Made by a program: the position numbers and the translations under genes. The notes under the pieces are model-generated. The model ran no database searches and was not told where the DNA came from. It was given only the letters and a program-made list of their open reading frames with translations. 7,630 nt of DNA, from contig CAMLOB010000168.1 of NCBI GenBank assembly GCA_946481475.1, forward strand, positions 1 to 7,630, in the 5' to 3' direction. Positions 1-4,914 of this stretch are shown one piece after another. Each line of letters begins with the position of its first letter. The first letter of the stretch is position 1. This DNA comes from an uncultured Chlorobiota bacterium. Its GTDB lineage: Bacteria > Bacteroidota > Kapaibacteriia > OLB7.

Positions 1-1
1 G

Positions 2-862
2 CGACCCGGTTTCACCTTCACAAGCAACTCCGAAGGGAAGGAAATCACGGCCGAGTGGGAAGGTGACGGAGCGCCGGAAGGATCACGCGTCGACTTCTTC
101 CTCGACAACGACAACGAGGAGTTCGACGGATTCTTCATCGGCTCGGCCGCGGAGTCGGCCGGAGAGTTCCGGTTCACGATGAACGACTCGCTGCCGGAGT
201 GCGGATACTATATCTACGGCATGCGGAACGACAACGGCGAGCTTACCGTCGACTACTCCGAGACGTTCCATCCGCTTGAGAAGGACTGGCTGATCCCGCC
301 GACGAACGTTCAGGCAATTGCCGAGGCGGACGGTCGGGTGACGGTGACGTGGGATCACTCGCCGGACGAGAAGCGGCTCGGCTATCAGATTCGCGTCAGC
401 GATGCCGGGGGGAACGATTCGATCTACGCCTCGACCGGCTTCAACTTCTCGATGGCCGAGATTCAGGTGGAGGACTGGCAGAACAAGACGCTGGCGGTCA
501 GAACAACCGGCGATGAGGGACTGCGCGGATGCTGGTCGGAACCGGTCAGTTTCCAGCTAAGCGATGTGAAGGAAGAGCCGACCGCAGGGGAGAGGAAAAA
601 AGCCGATCTCACGGTCCACGTCCGCCCGAACCCGACGGCCGAATCGGCCTCGATCCGGATCAATCTTGAGCAGCCCGATCTGCTGATCGTGGAGCTCTAC
701 AACACGGCGGGCGAACGGATGCAGACGCTCTTCGTCGGAGAACATCCGGCCGGCACGGCGCAGGCCGAATTCGACGTGAGCGGACTGGAAAGCGGAACGT
801 ATCTGCTCCGCGTCTCGACGACACATGGAACGACGACCACGAAACTGATCGTGCAGCGATAG
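2..862 (+). CDS. Secreted multi-domain protein with T9SS type A C-terminal sorting domain (5' end outside window)
   Basis: The frame is open from base 2 to the TAG at 860-862, giving 286 visible residues with no start of its own; the ATG at 179 is internal, because the protein-like sequence continues upstream of it. Residues ~1-98 look like an Ig-like beta-sandwich (FFLDNDNEEFDG, then GYYIYGMRNDNG), a pattern common in large secreted Bacteroidota proteins. Residues ~99-190 resemble a fibronectin type III domain, starting PPTNVQAIAEADGRVTVTWD. After a charged linker (EEPTAGERKKADL), residues ~203-286 form a typical T9SS type A sorting domain: VRPNPT, LYNTAGERM, the DVSGLESGTYLLRV strand and the final TTTTKLIVQR. 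From family knowledge, such a tail directs export across the outer membrane by the type IX system and is usually cleaved, leaving the protein released or surface-bound. The catalytic or adhesive part lies upstream of the window, so the function is unknown. Confidence 0.88.
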   Translation, partial: RPGFTFTSNSEGKEITAEWEGDGAPEGSRVDFFLDNDNEEFDGFFIGSAAESAGEFRFTMNDSLPECGYYIYGMRNDNGELTVDYSETFHPLEKDWLIPPTNVQAIAEADGRVTVTWDHSPDEKRLGYQIRVSDAGGNDSIYASTGFNFSMAEIQVEDWQNKTLAVRTTGDEGLRGCWSEPVSFQLSDVKEEPTAGERKKADLTVHVRPNPTAESASIRINLEQPDLLIVELYNTAGERMQTLFVGEHPAGTAQAEFDVSGLESGTYLLRVSTTHGTTTTKLIVQR

Positions 863-872
863 CGACATGAGA

Positions 873-905
873 GCGGGGAGAGCCATCTGTGATGCTTCTC
901 CCCGC
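873..905 (+). other. Stem-loop just after the T9SS cargo gene
   Basis: GCGGGGAGA (873-881) pairs perfectly with TCTCCCCGC (897-905): 9 bp with a 15-base loop, starting 11 bases after the stop codon. No T tract follows (the next bases are ACGAACCC), so it is not a canonical intrinsic terminator. It could protect the mRNA 3' end, act with Rho, or be part of a larger fold. Confidence 0.5.
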
Positions 906-912
906 ACGAACC

Positions 913-988
913 CTTCTGCCGGAAGGATGTCCCCTCCGCCGAACGACTCCGCTCCCGTGATGAGCGGATCGCTCCGGCGGAACAGAAG
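913..988 (+). other. Nested long stem-loop structure
   Basis: Inner stem TCCGCTC (948-954) / GAGCGGA (962-968) has a 7-base loop. It is enclosed, across a symmetric 6x6 internal loop, by TCCGCCG (935-941) / CGGCGGA (975-981). A further outer helix CTTCTG (913-918) / CAGAAG (983-988) is possible with a large left-hand bulge. The co-axial nesting of two exact 7-bp helices suggests a real fold, in RNA or as a cruciform. No family is recognised, and in GC-rich DNA some of this can arise by chance. Confidence 0.35.
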
Positions 989-1005
989 AGGATGTCCGCC
1001 CGATG

Positions 1006-1045
1006 CCGCCCGGACAGGCTTGCTCTGTCCGGGCGGTTCTGTGTT
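1006..1045 (+). terminator. Candidate intrinsic terminator of the T9SS cargo gene
   Basis: A perfect 12-bp GC-rich inverted repeat, CCGCCCGGACAG (1006-1017) / CTGTCCGGGCGG (1025-1036), has a 7-base loop. It is followed by a T-enriched but interrupted run (TTCTGTGTT, 1037-1045). Stem strength and position, ~145 bases after the stop and ahead of the next gene, fit a terminator reading rightward. The broken T tract lowers confidence. Confidence 0.6.
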
Positions 1046-1065
1046 CCCCGTGCTGACGCACGGGG
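1046..1065 (+). other. Compact tetraloop hairpin
   Basis: CCCCGTGC (1046-1053) pairs exactly with GCACGGGG (1058-1065), an 8-bp stem around a TGAC tetraloop. It lies only 9 bases after the preceding 12-bp hairpin. No T tract follows, so it is either an accessory to that terminator or a structure in its own right. Confidence 0.45.
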
Positions 1066-1153
1066 TAGGGCTACGGACATGTGATCTTCGGGGGATTGTC
1101 GCTTCTCTCCGTAAGAATCGGAAAGTGCTGCGGGACATCCCCTTCGGCTCCCC

Positions 1154-1161
1154 TATCTTTG
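1154..1161 (+). promoter_or_regulatory. Possible Bacteroidota-type -7 promoter box upstream of the glycosyltransferase
   Basis: TATCTTTG matches the Bacteroidota primary-sigma -7 consensus TAnnTTTG exactly. It lies 33 bases before the chosen ATG at 1195, which would give a 5' leader of roughly 25-30 bases. No TTTG-like -33 element is visible at the usual ~19-21-base spacing, so this is tentative. If real, it argues against the GTG start at 1081, which lies upstream of it. Confidence 0.3.
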
Positions 1162-1194
1162 ACGGACTCCGGCACCGACCACCATTCGATCCTA

Positions 1195-2808
1195 ATGGAA
1201 CAGGGAGAGGCATTCTTCGGACGCGACCAGAAGAGCAGACACATCGGCTTCCTCCTTTCGGGGGGAGCACTCCTCATCCTTGCCTTCGTTCTGACCTTTC
1301 CGGCCGGACCCGACCAGACGATCTATCTGACGATCGGCCGATCGCTGAGCGAGGGGAACCTCTTCTACTCGCAGATCACCGACACGAAGCCCCCCTTCAT
1401 CCACTTTCTCTTTGCACTGGCGCAGATCCTTTTCGGAGACGGGATTCTCGGGTTCCGGGTCATTGAACTGCTTGTGCAGATCGGCACGCTCGCGCTGATT
1501 ATCCATACGCTTCGCCGAAGTGGAGCGGACTGGGCGGGAACGGGGCTTGCGGCACTGATCTATGCCCTCCTCTACGTCTCGCTCGGTCCGGACGGAACGG
1601 CGCAGCCGGAGGGGTTCGTCGGTCTGTTCCTTCTACCGATGATGTTGTTGCAGACCGGGAGGCGGCGACGGGTCGATATGGTGCTGATCGGGGTTCTTGC
1701 CGGTTTTCTCTTCACGGCGAAGTTTACGCTTGCCGCGGCTCTGGGGGGAGCGGCGGCGGCGGAGTTTCTTCTCTTTGAGAGGCAATCGATCCGGCGCTCG
1801 TTTGAGCATGTCCTCCTGATGGCTGCAGGCGTTCTGCTGATGATCGCTCTCTTCATCGGAAGCCTGTTCGCCCTCGGGGTCGCCGATGCGTGGAGAGAGA
1901 TGTCGGTCTGGTCGAGCGGACGGCTGGGACAGATCACCGCATCGACCGATATCATCGAGGGGATACTGACGCAGACCGGTTCCTATCTGGCCCACGGACT
2001 CGGCATCACGCTGACGATCCTGCTGGGGATTGCCTTCGCCCGTACGCTGCGCAGACCGACGGAAGAGGGGGGGCCGAAGGAGATCAAACGCTCCCGTCTG
2101 AACCGGCTTGCCCTGCTGACGATGCTCTTCCTTCTGGTCAGCACACTTGTCGAGTTGATGTTCATTCACTATCAGTACAGCCGGATCATCACCCCGGTCG
2201 CGCTCCTCACCGGACCGCTCCTTGCCGGTCTGTTCCGTTCGCTGTCCGGAATACCCCGTCGTCCCTACGAAGTAATCCTGGCAATCATACTGGTCGGAGC
2301 GGGCATTCTTTTCAGTCCGTTTCCGCGAGTCACCGGGAAGATTCGGAGTGGAGTTACCTGGAGACTCTCGACTCCGTCGGACGGCAGTTATGATCCGACT
2401 TCGGATCGTCGGCTTGACGAGCTGGGGCGAATCGAGCGGAAGATTCAGGAAGAGTCCCGGGGAGAACCCTCGGTCTTTGCCCTCTCCGAGGTAGCCGGAT
2501 TTCTTTACGCGGCTTTGAAGACCACACCGGGATTCCGGACGGTCTACTACTATCATCTCGTCTCCCCCTGGACACCGGAGAAGTGGGAGCGGGAGTTCAC
2601 GGAGTTCGTTGAGGCGACTCCCCCGGAATTTCTGGTGATCGAACTGGAAGCCCACGACCACACCTTCTCCGGCGGCCCCGAGCCGACGCTCGACTCGCTG
2701 GCCGCGTTCGAGGGACTGCAGCCGATACTTCAGGAGGCGTATCGGGAGGAGATGCGAACCGAGTCGTTTCTTCTGCTGCGCCACCGTGAGGAGGGACGAA
2801 AGGATTGA
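1195..2808 (+). CDS. GT-C fold (GT39/PMT/ArnT-like) integral membrane glycosyltransferase
   Basis: A 537-residue polytopic inner-membrane protein. Family members move a sugar from a polyprenyl-phosphate donor to a protein or lipid on the outer face of the membrane. After a first TM (~17-36) comes PDQTIYLTIGRSLSEG with Asp40, at the place of the catalytic acidic residue in the first extracytoplasmic loop. Then follows D63-T-K-P-P, matching the conserved D.KPP of PMT/ArnT relatives, and the TM-entry stretch LFALAQILFGDG. About ten hydrophobic segments run to ~residue 376; residues ~380-537 form a soluble C-terminal domain (EVAGFLYAAL, TPPEFLVIE). I chose the ATG at 1195 because the frame from the GTG at 1081 adds 38 residues (CCGTSPSAPLSLTDSG) that look neither conserved nor signal-like, and because a -7-like box lies between the two. 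No Shine-Dalgarno is visible. Donor and acceptor sugars cannot be inferred. The family is fairly sure, the subfamily is not. Confidence 0.8.
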   Translation: MEQGEAFFGRDQKSRHIGFLLSGGALLILAFVLTFPAGPDQTIYLTIGRSLSEGNLFYSQITDTKPPFIHFLFALAQILFGDGILGFRVIELLVQIGTLALIIHTLRRSGADWAGTGLAALIYALLYVSLGPDGTAQPEGFVGLFLLPMMLLQTGRRRRVDMVLIGVLAGFLFTAKFTLAAALGGAAAAEFLLFERQSIRRSFEHVLLMAAGVLLMIALFIGSLFALGVADAWREMSVWSSGRLGQITASTDIIEGILTQTGSYLAHGLGITLTILLGIAFARTLRRPTEEGGPKEIKRSRLNRLALLTMLFLLVSTLVELMFIHYQYSRIITPVALLTGPLLAGLFRSLSGIPRRPYEVILAIILVGAGILFSPFPRVTGKIRSGVTWRLSTPSDGSYDPTSDRRLDELGRIERKIQEESRGEPSVFALSEVAGFLYAALKTTPGFRTVYYYHLVSPWTPEKWEREFTEFVEATPPEFLVIELEAHDHTFSGGPEPTLDSLAAFEGLQPILQEAYREEMRTESFLLLRHREEGRKD

Positions 2809-2870
2809 TTCCAGCGGAGAGATCCGGCAACTCCACACAAGGTTGCAGGGGAAACTTCGCATGCTTTTCC

Positions 2871-2893
2871 GAAGGAGGGGACCCCTCTCCTTC
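2871..2893 (+). terminator. Imperfect hairpin after the glycosyltransferase gene
   Basis: GAAGGAG (2871-2877) pairs with CTCCTTC (2887-2893), and the GGG/CCC inside can extend the stem with a bulge. It sits 62 bases after the stop and 47 bases before the next start, a usual position for a terminator, but AACATTG follows rather than a T run. Weak terminator or transcript-processing hairpin. Confidence 0.35.
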
Positions 2894-2940
2894 AACATTG
2901 ACCATCACTGTTTCCATACATCGTTCCGGATCGCAAGACC

Positions 2941-3828
2941 ATGCACTGGATTCTGCTCATCACGCTGGCTCTCCTGTGGGGGCCGTCATTTCTGGTCATC
3001 AAGATCGGACTGCGGGAGATTCCCCCGCTGACGCTTGCGGCCGGTCGGGTAGTGATCGCCGCCCTCCTTCTCTATGTCTTCATGCGAATGCGCGGGAACC
3101 GGTTCCCCCGAACGTTCGATTTCTGGAAACGCTTCACGATCATGGGCCTGCTGGCAAACGCCATCCCCTTCTCGTTTCTGATGATCGGCGAGACGCTGGC
3201 CTCAAGTGCTCTGGCGGCGATCTTCAACGGCTTCACGCCGGTCGCCACCGCCATCATCGCTCACTTCTCGATTGCCGAGGAACGGCTGAGCGGCAGAACG
3301 CTGATCGGGGTCGTTCTCGGGTTCGGCGGGATTGTCTTCCTCTTCATCCCGACACTTGGTGAGGGGATCGAGGGGAACAATCTGCTTGCAGGTCTTCTCT
3401 GCTTTGCCGGGATGGCAATCAGCTACGGGTTCTCGATGGTCTACAGCCGGGTTGCCCTGCGGGGCTATCCGCAGTTTGTCGGTCCGGCCGCCCAGCTTCT
3501 GGCCGCTGCGATTCCTTTGCTCCCCTTTGCATTGATTATCGAACGGGAGCGTCTGTCGGTCCCCGGCATCGAAGGACTGGGTGCGCTCCTCTGGCTGGCG
3601 GTGATCGCCACGGCCATCGCCTACGTCGTGTACTATCGCATGCTGGAGATTGCCGGGGCAACATTTCTCTCGCTGGTCACCTTTCTGCTTCCGCCGATCG
3701 GCGCGATTCTCGGCGTCGCCTTTCTGGATGAACGTCTCGGCTGGAATGCGATCGTCGCCTGTGCGTTGATCCTGTTCGGTGTGGGGTTTGTGCGGAATGT
3801 GTCGGGGAAGAGCGAAGAGGGGAAATAA
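2941..3828 (+). CDS. EamA/DMT-family transporter (10 TM)
   Basis: 295 residues, the usual length for the EamA (RhaT/YdcZ-like) drug/metabolite transporter family. About ten TM segments are visible, roughly at 3-22, 30-50, 65-82, 88-108, 118-137, 147-167, 175-198, 213-230, 240-262 and 268-286. The start WILLITLALLWGPSFLVIK and the R-V-V-I-A-A-L-L-L second helix are typical. The internal duplication shows in matching ends of the two EamA repeats: IAEERL (111-116) before TM5 and LDERLG (262-267) before TM10. Members sit in the inner membrane and move small metabolites, amino acids, nucleotides or drugs; the substrate here is unknown. The ATG at 2941 opens directly into TM1 as expected, without a clear Shine-Dalgarno. 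It lies 132 bases after the glycosyltransferase. Co-function with that gene, such as translocating a lipid-linked sugar, is only speculation. Confidence 0.9.
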   Translation: MHWILLITLALLWGPSFLVIKIGLREIPPLTLAAGRVVIAALLLYVFMRMRGNRFPRTFDFWKRFTIMGLLANAIPFSFLMIGETLASSALAAIFNGFTPVATAIIAHFSIAEERLSGRTLIGVVLGFGGIVFLFIPTLGEGIEGNNLLAGLLCFAGMAISYGFSMVYSRVALRGYPQFVGPAAQLLAAAIPLLPFALIIERERLSVPGIEGLGALLWLAVIATAIAYVVYYRMLEIAGATFLSLVTFLLPPIGAILGVAFLDERLGWNAIVACALILFGVGFVRNVSGKSEEGK

Positions 3829-3830
3829 GA

Positions 3831-3859
3831 TCAATCGATTGACTCTATTTCTTCAATCG
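3831..3859. promoter_or_regulatory. Palindrome plus repeated half-site, candidate operator
   Basis: TCAATCGATTGA (3831-3842) is a perfect 12-bp palindrome beginning 3 bases after the stop of the EamA gene. Its half TCAATCG recurs at 3853-3859, 22 bases from the first, close to two helical turns. This arrangement would suit a dimeric regulator of the downstream ABC genes, but no regulator gene is visible in the window. An AT-rich hairpin ending the EamA transcript is an alternative. Confidence 0.35.
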
Positions 3860-3900
3860 TATCATACCACTTCTTCACGCTGAAAAATTCCGAAAAATGA

Positions 3901-3908
3901 TAGGTTTG
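3901..3908 (+). promoter_or_regulatory. Possible Bacteroidota-type -7 promoter box for the ABC export cluster
   Basis: TAGGTTTG matches TAnnTTTG exactly and is preceded by an A-rich stretch (TGAAAAATTCCGAAAAATGA). The first ATG of the ABC ATPase is only 9 bases downstream (3917) and the second, in frame, is at 3929. A transcript starting 4-7 bases after the box would be nearly leaderless at 3917, or have a leader of about 13-16 bases for 3929. No -33 TTTG is evident. Confidence 0.35.
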
Positions 3909-3916
3909 GGACATCA

Positions 3917-4660
3917 ATGATCACGTCTATGAGTTCAGCAGAAACAACCGGGGGTCCGTCTCCGGTCTTTATCGTCCGGAACGTCTCGAAGCTCTACCAG
4001 ATGGGAGAGGTGGAGGTCAGGGCGTTGCAGGATGTGGATCTGGATCTGTACGAGGGAGAACTGGCGGTAATCCTCGGGGCTTCCGGCAGCGGCAAGTCGA
4101 CCCTGCTGAATATTCTCGGCGGACTGGACACACCGACCACCGGAACGGTCCGCTATCGCGACCACTTGCTGCACAATGCCGACGATACCGAACTGACCCG
4201 CTTCCGTCGCGAGCACGTCGGCTTCGTCTTTCAGTTCTATAACCTGATCCCGAGTCTGACCGCACGGGAGAATGTCCGGCTTGTGACCGATGTCGCAGAG
4301 AATCCGATGGATGCCGCCGAGGCGCTGGATATGGTCGGCCTGCACGAGCGGATCGACCACTTCCCGGCCCAGCTTTCCGGAGGTGAGCAGCAACGGGTGG
4401 CGATTGCCCGGGCCATCGCAAAACGTCCCGACGTCCTGCTGTGCGACGAACCGACCGGAGCACTCGACTTCAAGACCGGCATCCTGGTGCTGGAGGTTCT
4501 CGAACGGGTCAACCGTGAACTGGGAACGACGACGGCGGTGATCACGCACAACAGTTCGATTGCCGATATGTCCGATCGGGTCATCCGGATGCGAAGTGGA
4601 AAGATCGTGGAGATCGAGCGGAACGAGGTGAAGGCGTCGCCGGCGGAACTGGAATGGTAG
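3917..4660 (+). CDS. ABC transporter ATP-binding protein, MacB/LolD/FtsE type
   Basis: 247 residues: a stand-alone ATPase subunit on the cytoplasmic face of the inner membrane that drives an FtsX-type permease by ATP hydrolysis. All nucleotide-binding motifs are intact: Walker [10 protein letters not shown] (54-62), Q-loop Gln106 in [17 protein letters not shown], signature [14 protein letters not shown] (153-166), Walker B VLLCDEP (173-179) with catalytic Glu178, D-loop ALD (182-184) and switch His211. The [11 protein letters not shown] stretch and the N-terminal [15 protein letters not shown] are typical of the MacB/LolD group. Its partner is the permease beginning 254 bases downstream, with the adaptor after that. 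The start may be the ATG at 3917 or that at 3929 (Met5); homology begins only near residue 18, so the protein does not decide. There is no strong Shine-Dalgarno for either. The C-terminal tail ([12 protein letters not shown]) is slightly longer than the ATPase core. Confidence 0.95.
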   Translation: MITSMSSAETTGGPSPVFIVRNVSKLYQMGEVEVRALQDVDLDLYEGELAVILGASGSGKSTLLNILGGLDTPTTGTVRYRDHLLHNADDTELTRFRREHVGFVFQFYNLIPSLTARENVRLVTDVAENPMDAAEALDMVGLHERIDHFPAQLSGGEQQRVAIARAIAKRPDVLLCDEPTGALDFKTGILVLEVLERVNRELGTTTAVITHNSSIADMSDRVIRMRSGKIVEIERNEVKASPAELEW

Positions 4661-4684
4661 GGGTGGGAGTTCGTAGAGTTTATA

Positions 4685-4730
4685 GAGAGAAGAGTGAGAG
4701 AGTGGATGGGTGTGTGAGTGAATGAGTGCG
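4685..4730. repeat. Purine-rich GAGAG/GTGAGT low-complexity tract
   Basis: These 46 bases are almost all G and A with interspersed T, and only one C (4729) (AGAGAGAAGAGTGAGAGAGT, then TGGGTGTGTGAGTGAATGAG). The strand asymmetry is extreme against the balanced coding DNA around it. It lies inside the first copy of the duplicated unit and accounts for most of the length difference between the copies. Probably expanded by slippage. Confidence 0.55.
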
Positions 4731-4734
4731 CCGA

Positions 4735-4760
4735 CTGTAGGGGGCGAAAACCTTTGCCCC
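4735..4760. repeat. Hairpin-forming repeat element, copy 1
   Basis: This 26-base element matches 4808-4833 at 22 of 26 positions, and all four differences are transitions. In the + strand transcript it folds as GGGGCGAA (4741-4748) / TTTGCCCC (4753-4760), 8 bp with one G-U pair and an AACC tetraloop. Such GGGGC...GCCCC elements resemble short interspersed palindromic repeats; copies elsewhere in the genome would confirm this. Confidence 0.6.
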
Positions 4761-4807
4761 ATCGCATAACCCCGAGTTCAGAGTTTATAGAGGGGTGAGT
4801 ACACAGG

Positions 4808-4833
4808 CTGCAGGGGACAAAAACCTCTGCCCC
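4808..4833. repeat. Hairpin-forming repeat element, copy 2
   Basis: Second copy of the 26-base element, in the same orientation. Its substitutions break the copy-1 fold, but a shifted one is available: GCAGGGG (4810-4816) / CCTCTGC (4824-4830), 7 bp with one G-U pair and an A-rich 7-base loop. Folding ability kept in a different register suggests selection on structure, although two copies are too few to show it. Confidence 0.6.
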
Positions 4834-4914
4834 ACCCGTTACCGCCCCCCGTCGAATAATCCCGGGTCGGAAATTTTATAGAGATGTGTTGATTCTCCGG
4901 TATCATTATCGCCA

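Larger units (their letters stand above)
863..1194. other. Non-coding gap rich in inverted repeats
   Basis: I see no convincing gene in these 332 bases. Open frames crossing it on either strand encode low-complexity Arg/Pro/Ser-rich peptides typical of GC-rich shadow frames. The first ~200 bases carry at least four stem-loops (873-905, a nested one within 913-988, 1006-1036 and 1046-1065). The last ~130 bases have little structure and contain a candidate -7 promoter box at 1154-1161 ahead of the glycosyltransferase gene. The natural reading is a 3' UTR with terminator(s) followed by a promoter region. Confidence 0.7.
4676..4883. repeat. Three copies of a TTTATAGAG motif in the ATPase-permease gap
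   Basis: GAGTTTATAGAG occurs exactly at 4676-4687 and 4781-4792, each preceded within a few bases by GAGTTC (4667-4672 and 4774-4779). A shorter third copy, TTTATAGAG, is at 4875-4883. The two full copies each lie upstream of one copy of the hairpin repeat described separately, which suggests a degenerate duplicated unit with indels (offset 105 bases here, 73 for the hairpin). Function unknown; a remnant of an interspersed repeat is the simplest idea. Confidence 0.6.

Noticed and set aside
179..862. ATG at 179 as the true start of the first gene
   Set aside because: The frame is open upstream to the window edge with continuous beta-sandwich-like sequence, and a secreted T9SS protein needs an N-terminal signal peptide that is not present at residue 60.
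1081..1194. N-terminal extension of the glycosyltransferase from the GTG at 1081
   Set aside because: The added 38 residues are Cys/Ser/Pro-rich without a signal or TM pattern, and the ATG at 1195 gives a normal short cytoplasmic N-terminus before TM1. A -7-like promoter box also lies inside the extension. It is still not excluded.
557..1270. 237-codon open frame on the - strand across the first intergenic gap
   Set aside because: It covers the T9SS tail, the hairpin cluster and the next gene's start in antisense, with an Arg-rich product and no domain pattern.
867..1466. 199-codon open frame on the + strand overlapping the glycosyltransferase start
   Set aside because: Its product is Arg/Pro/Ser-rich with no hydrophobic or domain pattern, and it overlaps the real gene in another frame. 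It runs through the hairpin cluster.
1633..2898. Long open frame on the - strand (421 codons) opposite the glycosyltransferase
   Set aside because: It is antisense to a clear membrane-protein gene and encodes a Gln/Arg/Glu-rich low-complexity product, typical of the complement of GC-rich coding DNA.
3935..4762. 275-codon open frame on the - strand opposite the ABC ATPase
   Set aside because: It is fully antisense to an ATPase with every motif intact and shows no recognisable domain. Its start lies in repeat DNA.
4735..4833. Two similar repeats considered as a small CRISPR array
   Set aside because: There are only two imperfect copies (22/26) separated by 47 bases, no third repeat, no adjacent cas genes, and the spacer region contains another shared motif.
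4889..4906. TTGATT...TATCAT considered as a sigma-70-like promoter for the permease
   Set aside because: The two boxes are only 6 bases apart, far below the ~17 needed, and no TAnnTTTG box is present.
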